A stretch of DNA of 64,000 nt from Niabella sp. (GTDB lineage: Bacteria; Bacteroidota; Bacteroidia; Chitinophagales; Chitinophagaceae), in NCBI GenBank assembly GCA_017744795.1, contig JAGIAQ010000011.1, positions 1-64,000 on the forward strand. Reading direction: 5' to 3'. The notes under the pieces were generated by a model, which saw only the letters and a list, made by a program, of their open reading frames with translations, searched no databases and had not been told where the DNA came from. This document shows, piece after piece, positions 43,534-53,260 of the stretch. A program made the position numbers and the translations under genes. How positions within the stretch are numbered: position 1 is the stretch's first letter; every line of letters begins with the position of its first letter.

Positions 43534-45981
43534 TCAATCATCGTCTTTTTCTTTTTTTATAGGTTTAAGAAAAGCAGCCCGTACGGGTGAAGGCATTACG
43601 GCATTTTCGCCTTTTACGGCTTTCCAGGTGATTTCGTTCATGAGCTGATCGGGCACCAGGTCCTCTTTGGAAAAATCTAAATGCTGAGACAGCAATGCCA
43701 GTTTGGTATGCGCAGGATTCAGCTCATTGAGGTTCACACGGGCAGGGCGCGTCTCAAAAACAGTATTGTTGGGCTGATTCGCGAAACAGCGCCACATTGG
43801 TTCCGCAGCAGCATCGTATTGGGTCATCGGCGGCATACCGGTAATCAGTTCAATCGTCCGGAGCACTGAAGCCGTGGTGTACAGGGTATGATCTACAAGC
43901 CGCCTTTTCACTAAGCCTCCTGCCACATAGGCGGGCGACCGGTGCGCATCCACATGATCGGGACCATTTTGAGCATCGTCTTCCAGGATAAACACTACTG
44001 TTTGGTTCCAGACCTTACTGGTGCTGAGATGGTGTACAAATAGACCCACTGCCAAATCGTTATCCGCCACATGGGCAAAGGGAGTAGGTCTTCCGGCCTT
44101 TGTTCCCTCGGTATGATCGTTACCAAATCGTACGGTCATTAATTGCGGCAACGCATCCGCGGCAACCAGGGAATCAAATTCCCGTTCCCAGGCCCGTTCT
44201 CTGAGGGTATCCCTGATTGTCATATTCATCCCGTCAAAATAAGGACAGGCATGCGCTTTTAATACCGGAACATAGGGATAAGCCTTATCCCGGTTGGCAA
44301 ACTCGCCATAAGTGCGATAGCTCACCCCGTATTTTTTTGCCTGATCCCAGATATACCCGGCCTTACTATTACTGAGGGGGTGCATGCCTGACGATATTTC
44401 CGTTCCGCCGCGTCCGCCATAACTGGTGGGCCAGTTCTTTTCAAGATAGTCGGTTGCATAAGCCCCCATGCTCCAGTTATGCCCATCGGAGCTTACTTCC
44501 CCGTTCACATAAAAATTATCGAGTAATACAAATTCTTTTGCCAGTGCATGCTGATTGGGCGTGATGGAATCCCCAAACAAAACCAACCGTTCATCACCAT
44601 TGCCTTCCTTCACATCGCCCAGTACCTGATCATAAGTACGGTTTTCTTTAATGATATAGAAAACATGCTTTATGGGTGAGGGCTGTCCTACTTTGGCGGG
44701 AATGGGGTTGCCGGCGTTAACGCTATCAGTGATCAGCTCCCTGTTTTTATGGTATGGTGTGTTCTGGTAAACGGCCTGTGCATACACAGCTAATTGTTTC
44801 GGTGTAGGCTCGGGAATAATACTCATCGTACCCATCAGCAATCCGCCGCCGATGTATTGCACTTTTTGGCTGTGGTTAGGATCTCCCCCGTGCAACACTA
44901 CTGTTTGCGACTTGCCTGCGGGGTTGGGACCATTTGGATTGGGCAAAGAGGAAAAACCTTTCCCGTTGGCAATATAAATTTTACCATTGATGACACGAAC
45001 GCAGGTCGGATACCATCCCGTAGGGATAAAACCTTTGGATACTGCCGAGCCGGGCCGGCTGATATCAAAAACGGCCAAACAATTATTATCTGCATTGGCC
45101 ACATACAGTGTTTTATCATCTTTGCTTACCGCCACACTGTTGGTAGTAGAGCCCGTAAGTGAGCCCGGATAGAGCGCCGCATTCAGGGTTTCAACCGCCT
45201 GACCTTTGCGCAGGTCCATCACGGACACTGTATTATCATTAGCGTTGGCCACATACAACCACTTTTCATCACGGCTTAAACAGATATCATTGGGATGATC
45301 GCCAACGGTAATGGTTTTAACCGGCTTCCGATTGCTGCAATCATAGACCACTATTTTTTTTCCGCCCCAAACGCTGATGTATAACCGGGACCGGTCCTTC
45401 GACAATACACAAGTATAGGCTTCCGCCCCCAGCGCTGATTTTTGCAGAATACGATGGGCGCGCATATCCACCACGTACAGGCTGCTGTCCTTCTGTGTTA
45501 CGGCGTAAAGCAGCTGGTGTGCATTGTCAACGGCAATTCCGGCAACGGATATTTTAACCGGCCAGGGATTCCCTAATTTAAAGGTATCCACCGTGGCTAA
45601 TTTTCCATTACGAATAGCATATTGTAACACCCAATTATCATTACCGCCGGACGCATACAGGCTTTTTTCATCATCACTGAACACAAGGCCACCCCAGGAT
45701 TTTGGAATAATGATACTATCGGATACCTTATCACTAACCGTGTTGATCAATTGTATCATCTGCGTACTTTGACCATTATTAGTAACTGCCGCCCATTTCC
45801 CTGAAGCGCTCCGCGCGATGTTCAACGGCAAATCCCCCAGCTGCAGGCTTTTACCCACAGGTGTAAGCCCCCAACCGTTAGGAAGCAGGATCCTTTGCCT
45901 GGAAAGCGTGGCCAGGTCCTGGGAAAAAACACATTGAACCGATACAATAAACCCTAAAAGAAACAGTATGTTTTTTTTCAT
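43534..45981 (-). CDS. Bifunctional YncE-like beta-propeller / alkaline phosphatase-superfamily phosphoesterase
   Basis: Propeller repeats (LYVANANDNTVSVMDLRKGQ, TLYVANADNNCLAVFDI) then phosphoesterase-like HVFYIIKENRTYDQVLGDVKEGNGD, DGHNWSMGAYATDYLEKNWP, VVFILEDDAQNGPDHVDAHRSPAYV. Start set at MKKNILFLLG. Confidence 0.9.
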   Translation of the reverse strand: MKKNILFLLGFIVSVQCVFSQDLATLSRQRILLPNGWGLTPVGKSLQLGDLPLNIARSASGKWAAVTNNGQSTQMIQLINTVSDKVSDSIIIPKSWGGLVFSDDEKSLYASGGNDNWVLQYAIRNGKLATVDTFKLGNPWPVKISVAGIAVDNAHQLLYAVTQKDSSLYVVDMRAHRILQKSALGAEAYTCVLSKDRSRLYISVWGGKKIVVYDCSNRKPVKTITVGDHPNDICLSRDEKWLYVANANDNTVSVMDLRKGQAVETLNAALYPGSLTGSTTNSVAVSKDDKTLYVANADNNCLAVFDISRPGSAVSKGFIPTGWYPTCVRVINGKIYIANGKGFSSLPNPNGPNPAGKSQTVVLHGGDPNHSQKVQYIGGGLLMGTMSIIPEPTPKQLAVYAQAVYQNTPYHKNRELITDSVNAGNPIPAKVGQPSPIKHVFYIIKENRTYDQVLGDVKEGNGDERLVLFGDSITPNQHALAKEFVLLDNFYVNGEVSSDGHNWSMGAYATDYLEKNWPTSYGGRGGTEISSGMHPLSNSKAGYIWDQAKKYGVSYRTYGEFANRDKAYPYVPVLKAHACPYFDGMNMTIRDTLRERAWEREFDSLVAADALPQLMTVRFGNDHTEGTKAGRPTPFAHVADNDLAVGLFVHHLSTSKVWNQTVVFILEDDAQNGPDHVDAHRSPAYVAGGLVKRRLVDHTLYTTASVLRTIELITGMPPMTQYDAAAEPMWRCFANQPNNTVFETRPARVNLNELNPAHTKLALLSQHLDFSKEDLVPDQLMNEITWKAVKGENAVMPSPVRAAFLKPIKKEKDDD

Positions 45982-46011
45982 ACACAATGATAACATTAAT
46001 TGGTTGTTTTA

Positions 46012-47757
46012 TTACCAGCCCGGACTTTGCTTTAGAGCCGGATTTAATACAAGCTGGCTGGTGGGTATAGGCTGATAATAATATTTATCATTCCAGGTGC
46101 GCTGCTTATCCAGGTTGTACAGCCAGTAAATATTGCCGGAGCTCCCATTGGTTAGTTTAATGGTACTGCCCGACACCACATCATACACTACCCCCGGCAC
46201 TTTTGTAGCCGGCGCCGTGGTTACAAACGAAACGTTCAGCACCCCGTCCCCGTTCATGGCATAGGGTTTATTAAGCTCGGGCACATAAACCCCCAGATAC
46301 GGCAGGGACATCATTGGTCCTTCTTTCCAACGACAGATATCGCTGAACCGCAGGCCCTCGCAAAACAGTTCTATACCCCGCTCGCGGCGTATTTCCAACA
46401 GCGCTGCATCTGATATATCAGGGAAGTAAGTGGTTTTAAGATAATTGTCGGCAGTGGCCGGATAAGCTGTATTCTGGATACCCGCGCGCTGGCGGATCAA
46501 TTTAATAGTTGCATTCCAGTCTGCTTCTGCAAACTGGCCCAGCTCTGCTTTTGCTTCCGCATAGTTCAGCAATACCTCAGCATACCTGAAAATTGGAATG
46601 GAATTGTTATTAATGGTGCTGGTATTAGCGGCTTTATTATCTATCGAATATTTCATGATCTGATAACCGGTAAAAGTATAGGCATAGTCCGGCGGGGCCG
46701 ATGTACCATCACTATATTTATATCCGTTGCAGCGGACGGACTGCTGCAACCTCGGATCCCTGTTCTTCATTTCATTCACAAAGAAGATAGTATCAAACAG
46801 CGGCCGGTCGGTAAAGCGCGATCCATCCAGGTTCAAATAGGTATCTATGAACTGCTTGGTGGGGCTATACCGGCCAGACAATGTAGTGCTATAAAAGATC
46901 GCGTTTAAATTGTTCCATAATTTCAGCACATTATTGTAGATCCGGGCCAGTATAATTTCATCAGCAGAAGGCGTTTCATTAATAAACAAGGAGCGGTAAT
47001 CCGCATTAGGGGCACCGGTGGTATGTAGTGAATATTGTTTGGAGCTTATGATCTGACCGGCCGCTGCCACCGCAGCGTTTAAATAATCATTTGCCGAAGC
47101 GGTAAGATTTAGCTCTGTATGATATTTACGAAACGTACCTTCAAACAGGCATACGCGGGCCTTCAGGGCAAGCGCCACCCATTTGGTTATTGTAGAACAG
47201 CCATTATCTTTTGCAGCAGGTATATGCGCAATGGCATAATCAAGATCGGCAACAATCGAATCCATCACCAGCACCCGGGAGTCCCTGGGCTTATACAGGC
47301 TGGAATCGCCGGCGGCTACCGGCTGGCCATACCAGGGCACATCGCCGTAGGCCCGCACCATATCATAATAAAACCATGCCCTGAAAAACCGGGCCATTCC
47401 TATGTAATTATTTTTTATTGCAGTATCTACTTTGGAACCGGCGGCATTGCTGAGGAAATAGTTGATGTTCCGCAAGGTGGTCCAGGACCAGCCTCCGGCA
47501 ATATCAGGTGTATAGGATGCCTGCATCATGGTAGAGATATTGTTGCTGCTGATATAATCAGCAGCTCCGTCTCCCTGGGCAATATCATTAGCCGAAGGTA
47601 TTTGGTTAATATAAAAGGAATTTACATACAAGGCCATATCATTGGCATTGGCAAAAACCTTATCGGGTGTAATGCTGGAGAAAGGCTGCTTGTCCAGGAA
47701 TTTGCTGCACCCCTGCAGTGCGGCAACAACGATCATTATACAAATTATTTTTTTCAT
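46012..47757 (-). CDS. SusD/RagB-like nutrient-binding outer membrane lipoprotein
   Basis: MKKIICIMIVVAALQGCSKFLDKQPFSSITPDKVF; ARFFRAWFYYDMVRAYGDVPWYGQPV; ILLNYAEAKAELGQ; IRRERGIELFCEGLRFSDICRWK. Confidence 0.95.
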   Translation of the reverse strand: MKKIICIMIVVAALQGCSKFLDKQPFSSITPDKVFANANDMALYVNSFYINQIPSANDIAQGDGAADYISSNNISTMMQASYTPDIAGGWSWTTLRNINYFLSNAAGSKVDTAIKNNYIGMARFFRAWFYYDMVRAYGDVPWYGQPVAAGDSSLYKPRDSRVLVMDSIVADLDYAIAHIPAAKDNGCSTITKWVALALKARVCLFEGTFRKYHTELNLTASANDYLNAAVAAAGQIISSKQYSLHTTGAPNADYRSLFINETPSADEIILARIYNNVLKLWNNLNAIFYSTTLSGRYSPTKQFIDTYLNLDGSRFTDRPLFDTIFFVNEMKNRDPRLQQSVRCNGYKYSDGTSAPPDYAYTFTGYQIMKYSIDNKAANTSTINNNSIPIFRYAEVLLNYAEAKAELGQFAEADWNATIKLIRQRAGIQNTAYPATADNYLKTTYFPDISDAALLEIRRERGIELFCEGLRFSDICRWKEGPMMSLPYLGVYVPELNKPYAMNGDGVLNVSFVTTAPATKVPGVVYDVVSGSTIKLTNGSSGNIYWLYNLDKQRTWNDKYYYQPIPTSQLVLNPALKQSPGW

Positions 47758-47785
47758 TTTCTGCACTTTTAATGATTGGGCATTT

Positions 47786-50700
47786 TTATAAACCAAGGTT
47801 AATGCCGAACGTGTAAGATTTTAACATGGGATAATCATATCCATTGCCGGCGCCTGACGATACTTCCGGATCGGCCCCGTAAATAACTTCGGGGTCAAAA
47901 CTTTTGGTATGTTTATATAAAGGCGACCAGGTAAACAGGTTCTGACCAGCAAAAAACACCTGGGCATTCCGGATGCCCTTAAACCATTTGGAGGGCAGCG
48001 TCCAGGTAAGGTTCACATTTTTTAGCCGTATGTACGCCACATTCTGCAGATATCTTGTTTGCGGAACCGCCAGCTCCCGGGAGCCCTGCAATGCCACATA
48101 GGCCCTGTAACGGGGAAAATAAGCATTGGGGTTCGTTTCGCTCCACACGTTTTGCATCATATTCGCAGGCACCGATTCATAAGGGCGGTTGTATTGTCCC
48201 CAAAAATAAGCAGCCTCCGTTCCGGGCCACCAGTCCTGGTGTCCGATTCCCTGGAAGAATGCCGTCATGGCCAGCGATTTCCAGGCAAGATTGGTATTGA
48301 TCCCAAAACTATACCGGGGCTGTGTATTACCGATCACTTTCAGATCGCCGTGATCTGCCAGCGTGCTTTTCCCGATATTAATTTTGCCGTCGCCATTCAG
48401 ATCTTTGAATTTAATATCGCCGGGCAGCAATACATTAGAGTTAGACACCACAACGTACGACTGGTCGTTATGCGGGCTGTTTAAATCAGCTTGGGTAAAA
48501 AGTCCGTCAGTAACAAAGCCCCATATTTCCCCCAGCCGTTGACCGGCATAGTAGGTAGTTGTATTATAGGGGATCACTCCATTAGGATTATTGTATTTGG
48601 TGATAAAGGCTTTGCTGTCAGCCAACACAAGCCCTACCCCATAGCTAAGGTTATTGCTTATTTTATCGCGCCAATTAATCGTCAGATCCCAGCCGTTGGT
48701 TTTAAGGTCGGCAAAGTTACCATAAGGAACCGCGGCACCAAAGACGCCCGGCAGCGGCATGCTTACGGTAAACATATTGCGGGTATAGCGCTGGTAATAG
48801 TCGAAGGACGCAGTAAGCCTGTTATGTAAAAAGCTGAGGTCTATGCCGCCATCATAGGTAGAAGCAGTTTCCCAGGTGAGCCCGCTGGGGAGCACTGCCG
48901 GCTGACCGGCATAGGTTGGGAATGCACCATTAATAGCGATTCCCGTAGACTGCCGCACCGGAATTGTTGAGATGAATTGATAGGGGTTCTTTAACTGCCC
49001 GTTACCCAAACTGCCAAAGGAGGCCCTGATCTTGATATTGTCTGCAAAGTCATTTGCAAACGCCATAAAAGGTTCCTTGGAGAGGATCCATCCGGCGGAA
49101 ACGGATGGAAATAATCCAAAGCGGGAATAGGAAGGGAATTTGGATGATCCGTCGTAACGTCCGTTAAACTCCAATAGGTATTTGTCTTTATAACTGTAAT
49201 TGCCCCTGAGGAAGAAGCCGGCGATGGCCCATTCGTAACCGCCGCCAATGACCGTATAGTTTTGGCCGTTCTGTAAACCAAAGCTTGGGTACGATGGATC
49301 CAGCAACCCGTCTCTTTTAACAGAAGTAGAATCGTACCGCTGATCTTCAATATTTACACCGGCAAGTAAGGTAAGGGCATGTTGTCCAAATTTTTTATCC
49401 AGCTGGCCATACAAGTTGGCCGCGTAGTATTTGGTGATCCGGGTAGTTTGCTGAAGGTAATTATTGGTATTGGCGCCGGTAATACCCGGACCGGAACTAT
49501 ATGTTACCGGGTAGTATTTGCCGGTCATCTGGTTGTTGGTATAAGCATAGGTAAAATCACCTTTCAGGGTCAGTGTTTTTTTAATAATGTCTGCTGCAAA
49601 GGATGCCGTATTGCGGATAAAGGTCTGTTTGGTTACTTGCGAGTTATTGCCCGTCCACAAATCGCCGACACCCAGGTAAGAAGAGGGCGTAAGGGTTCCG
49701 TCGGGATTGAACATTGTTCCCAGCGGCGCGCTGGCCACATCAATATACCGCCATACCGGCGACCCGCCATTTACAACCGGGTAATAATAATCATAGGTGT
49801 TAAAATCAATATTGTCGCTTAAGCTAAACCAGGGAGCCAGGTGAATATCTCCTTTAGCTCTCAGGTTGTATCGTTTAAAATTATCAGGGTGATAGCGGAA
49901 AATGCCGCCCTGGTTGTAATACCTGCCGGAAATAAAAAAATCAGCTTTCTCACTGCTTCCCGAAGCGCTTAAGGCAAATTCTTTTGCAGGCGTATAATCA
50001 CTGTACAGTTCATGATACCAATCGGTGCTTCCAAAATACAGGTATTTGCCGGTAGAAGGATCGATGGATACTTTTGGCAGCGAAGGGTTATCGTGCCGGG
50101 CTTTTAAAGAATCCATAATATCCGGTGTATAGGGAATGATACTATTGATGGTGGTGGGCGGTGTAAGGTAGTCGTACCAGGCATTGTAGCCGTTTACAAA
50201 GTCCTTTGTCCACTCGTATCCGTCCGTAACCACCTGCGGGGTTACGGTTCTTTTGTTGATGGTATAGTTGGCGCTGAAATTGATCTGCGTTTTTCCTTTC
50301 TTAGGGCTTTTGGTTGTAAACAACACTACGCCATAAGAACCGCGTGCGCCATAAATGGCCGCCGATGCTGCGTCTTTCAATACAGTAACCGATTCAATGT
50401 CATTGGGGTTCAGCAATCCCGGGTCGCCCGGCACACCATCAATCAGCACCAATGCATCACCACCGGAGCCGATCGAGGTAGTCCCGCGCACATTGTATAC
50501 CGGTGACCGGGTGGGTTTACCGTCCGACATCACTATGTTCAGGTTGGGGATAGCGCCTTCCAGGCCCCGCCCCACATCCGGCATGGGCCTGTTATTAAAC
50601 ACTTCGCTTCCCACCTGAGACACGGCTCCCGTAAGATCAATTTTTTTCTGCGTACCATAGCCTACTACCACAACCTGTTCCAGGTCGTTTTCCTTTTGCG

Positions 50701-51019
50701 CCAGTTTTACCAGCAGTTCACCGCTCTTTACTTTATAATTTTCCAGCTTCCAGGGCACGTAACCCACATGGGTCACTTCTATAGTATACTGATCGTCTCC
50801 CTCCTGCAAACCTGCAAAAGAAAAATGCCCCTGCTCGTCGGATATAGAGCTGTGTATTTTCTTATGCTGCCTGCCAATGATTTTAACGGAAGCATTGCTG
50901 ACTGCGCTGCCGGAGTCATTTACAACCGTTCCGGTAACGGATTGCGCGGAGCTCCTTATGCAAAAAAATAAGGCAAGCAGCGCGCATAACAAGTGTCCTG
51001 AACTTTTTAATTGTTTCAC
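47786..51019 (-). CDS. SusC/RagA-like TonB-dependent outer membrane protein
   Basis: Carboxypeptidase-like N-terminal domain VTGTVVNDSGSAVSNASVKIIG; VVVVGYGTQKKIDLTGAVSQV; VLKDAASAAIYGARGSYGVVLFTTK. GTG start at 51017-51019. Confidence 0.96.
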   Translation of the reverse strand: MKQLKSSGHLLCALLALFFCIRSSAQSVTGTVVNDSGSAVSNASVKIIGRQHKKIHSSISDEQGHFSFAGLQEGDDQYTIEVTHVGYVPWKLENYKVKSGELLVKLAQKENDLEQVVVVGYGTQKKIDLTGAVSQVGSEVFNNRPMPDVGRGLEGAIPNLNIVMSDGKPTRSPVYNVRGTTSIGSGGDALVLIDGVPGDPGLLNPNDIESVTVLKDAASAAIYGARGSYGVVLFTTKSPKKGKTQINFSANYTINKRTVTPQVVTDGYEWTKDFVNGYNAWYDYLTPPTTINSIIPYTPDIMDSLKARHDNPSLPKVSIDPSTGKYLYFGSTDWYHELYSDYTPAKEFALSASGSSEKADFFISGRYYNQGGIFRYHPDNFKRYNLRAKGDIHLAPWFSLSDNIDFNTYDYYYPVVNGGSPVWRYIDVASAPLGTMFNPDGTLTPSSYLGVGDLWTGNNSQVTKQTFIRNTASFAADIIKKTLTLKGDFTYAYTNNQMTGKYYPVTYSSGPGITGANTNNYLQQTTRITKYYAANLYGQLDKKFGQHALTLLAGVNIEDQRYDSTSVKRDGLLDPSYPSFGLQNGQNYTVIGGGYEWAIAGFFLRGNYSYKDKYLLEFNGRYDGSSKFPSYSRFGLFPSVSAGWILSKEPFMAFANDFADNIKIRASFGSLGNGQLKNPYQFISTIPVRQSTGIAINGAFPTYAGQPAVLPSGLTWETASTYDGGIDLSFLHNRLTASFDYYQRYTRNMFTVSMPLPGVFGAAVPYGNFADLKTNGWDLTINWRDKISNNLSYGVGLVLADSKAFITKYNNPNGVIPYNTTTYYAGQRLGEIWGFVTDGLFTQADLNSPHNDQSYVVVSNSNVLLPGDIKFKDLNGDGKINIGKSTLADHGDLKVIGNTQPRYSFGINTNLAWKSLAMTAFFQGIGHQDWWPGTEAAYFWGQYNRPYESVPANMMQNVWSETNPNAYFPRYRAYVALQGSRELAVPQTRYLQNVAYIRLKNVNLTWTLPSKWFKGIRNAQVFFAGQNLFTWSPLYKHTKSFDPEVIYGADPEVSSGAGNGYDYPMLKSYTFGINLGL

Positions 51020-51379
51020 TTTAAAACATTGAAAATTTAAAAAATCATATCGTGATCATCGTGCTTTTGAGATGGGGCTCTGGTGTAGCCTTAAACAGAA
51101 AAAATGTAATGCGTTTCTTTTTAAAAACGCAGTTCCCATTTTTGAAAAACAAAATTTTCGGCAAAATTGAATGGTTTACTTTTACCAACAGCTGCTTTGC
51201 CCACAATTAATAAAAAGTTAATAGCCGCTGTTTCAAAACAGCATGCTTTTTATTAAAACCCGCAACAGCAAAGGATTACAAACCAACATATGCATGCACT
51301 TCACTTGTAAAAAAAAGAGAGGCAATTATTACCTGAGCGATTAAACCTGGCATCAATGATCCGGTCAAAACAAAAAAAC

Positions 51380-52813
51380 ATGCAGCAACATAGCCGCTTC
51401 CCTGTTCTTTTTGCCGGCTTGCTGTGGATGGCAATGCTCAGCAGTTGCAAAAAAAATACAACGGAAACCCTCCCCTCTTTACCGGTGCCCCAGGGCACGC
51501 CCCTTACCCTGGTACTGCATCCGGATCAGCAGGGGGATGCGATACCTGCAACCTTTACCGGTTTTAGTTATGAAACCAGCGCTTTAACTGATGGCAATTT
51601 TCTTAGCCCCGGCAATACGGCCCTCATTCAACTGATCCGCAATCTGGGGCAGGGTTACCTGCGGGTAGGAGGTAACTCCAGCGATAACCTGGTCTGGACG
51701 GGCGGCCCCCGCGACGCGCAAACCGGCAAAGACTCGCTTACCACTACCGACATTGATCATTTTGCCGCTTTTGCCAATGCTGTAGGCTGGCCTGTTGTTT
51801 TCGGACTCAATATGGGCGTGTTTGATCTTTCTCGGGCGACAGCCGAAGCCGGCTATTTAAACAGCAGTTCCCTGAAAAATAATATTGCTTATTTACAAAG
51901 CGGAAACGAACCGGATCTGTTTGCAGGAAACGGGCACAGAAGCAGCACCTATCAATTAACCGATTACGAAAACCAATGGGAGCAATACTATAATGTCATT
52001 AAAAGCAGTAAGCTGTCCTTTCCATTTGCGGGGCCGGACGTAGCGTATAATACCAAATGGACCGCGGGCTTTTCGGCAGCTGAAAGCCATAACATCGGGT
52101 TACTGACAGCCCATTATTACCGCACCGGGCCGGCGAGCGATACCAGCATTACCTATAAAACCATCCTGGCTAACGACGCGCACCTCCCCACCTACCTGGA
52201 CGCGCTGAACAATACAGCAAAAACTTATCAGTTGCCCTACCGGATTGCGGAATGCAATAGTGTGTACTCCGGCGGGCGCAAAGGCGTCAGCGATGTATTT
52301 GCCTCCGCGCTTTGGGCATTGGATTTTATGTGGACGGCCGCCACGCATCATTGTCAGGGCGTTAATTTTCATGGCGGCCAGGGTGGCGCTTACACGCCTA
52401 TTGCAATAAGTAATGGCGTTCCGGAGGCAAGGCCTGAATACTACGCCCAGCTTGCCTTTCATGCCGGGGCCGTTGGCCAGCTGATCCCCGCCAGCCTTAC
52501 CAGCACGCCGCTAAACCTTAGCGCATTTGCCTGCACCGCTGCCGGCGCAGAATATGTCACCATCATTAATAAAGAGGAACAGCAAGCCATTGCCCTAACC
52601 ATTCAACCAGGAATAAAAGCACAATCGGCACAGCTAATGGCGTTAACTGCCCCCGGTCTTACTTCCGCCAGCGGCGTGAGCTTTGCCGGAAGTCAGCCGG
52701 ATGCTTCGGGTAATTTTACGCCACAAAAAAGTCAGGTGTATGCCCCCTCGAACGGGAACTTTGTTGTTACTATTCCTGCCGCAAGCGCAATGGTGATTGT
52801 TATTAAACAATAA
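51380..52813 (+). CDS. GH79-like glycoside hydrolase (beta-glucuronidase/heparanase-like), lipoprotein
   Basis: LLWMAMLSSCKKNTTE lipobox; TGFSYETSALTDGNFLSPGNTALIQLIRNLGQGYLRVGGNSSDNLVW; LQSGNEPDLF (acid/base-like NEP); YRIAECNSVYSGGRKGVSDVFASALWALDFMW; GVNFHGG. Confidence 0.78.
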   Translation: MQQHSRFPVLFAGLLWMAMLSSCKKNTTETLPSLPVPQGTPLTLVLHPDQQGDAIPATFTGFSYETSALTDGNFLSPGNTALIQLIRNLGQGYLRVGGNSSDNLVWTGGPRDAQTGKDSLTTTDIDHFAAFANAVGWPVVFGLNMGVFDLSRATAEAGYLNSSSLKNNIAYLQSGNEPDLFAGNGHRSSTYQLTDYENQWEQYYNVIKSSKLSFPFAGPDVAYNTKWTAGFSAAESHNIGLLTAHYYRTGPASDTSITYKTILANDAHLPTYLDALNNTAKTYQLPYRIAECNSVYSGGRKGVSDVFASALWALDFMWTAATHHCQGVNFHGGQGGAYTPIAISNGVPEARPEYYAQLAFHAGAVGQLIPASLTSTPLNLSAFACTAAGAEYVTIINKEEQQAIALTIQPGIKAQSAQLMALTAPGLTSASGVSFAGSQPDASGNFTPQKSQVYAPSNGNFVVTIPAASAMVIVIKQ

Positions 52814-52893
52814 GCCCATGCACTTGCAGTAACAAGGCCCGGGCCCTTCTCGCATTAGCTATAAAAATTTCCAATTCATTACATTTGCAATTA

Positions 52894-53103
52894 ATGGAAG
52901 TTATTTTAGTATCAACAATTACCTGCCCGCATTGCGCGCATAAAAAGTTGGAGACAATGCCCACTGATGCCTGCCAGTATTTTTATCAATGTGAGAACTG
53001 TAAAGCAATGCTAAGGCCCAAACCGGGCGATTGCTGTGTATATTGCAGCTATGGTGATGTAAAATGCCCGCCGGTACAGGGAGATAAAAAATGTTGTGGT
53101 TAA
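52894..53103 (+). CDS. GDCCVxC domain-containing small cysteine-rich protein
   Basis: ITCPHCAHKKLETMPTDACQYFYQCENCKAMLRPKPGDCCVYCSYGDVKCPPVQGDKKCCG; exact GDCCVxC motif. Confidence 0.85.
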   Translation: MEVILVSTITCPHCAHKKLETMPTDACQYFYQCENCKAMLRPKPGDCCVYCSYGDVKCPPVQGDKKCCG

Positions 53104-53159
53104 CCAGTAGCATTTATGCGCTCGCGACCACCCTATCATTTGTTCTTAATTTTAGATTT

Positions 53160-53185
53160 ACCCCGCCGGTCTGCGAGGTTTTTTT
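53160..53185 (+). terminator. Candidate terminator downstream of the GDCCVxC gene
   Basis: ACCCCGC-cggtct-GCGAGGT followed by a T tract; one stem mismatch. Confidence 0.55.
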
Positions 53186-53204
53186 ATGCCCTGGCACAAG
53201 GTGG

Positions 53205-53240
53205 CAATAAAAAACCGGCCTGCTACAGACCGGTTTTATC
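53205..53240 (-). terminator. Terminator at the end of the SSS transporter/ara operon (possibly bidirectional)
   Basis: AAAACCGGcCTG-cta-CAGaCCGGTTTT (53211-53237), 24 nt past the transporter stop on the minus strand, followed by a T-rich tract on that strand. Confidence 0.7.
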
Positions 53241-53260
53241 AATATTGAAAAGCAGTTCTC

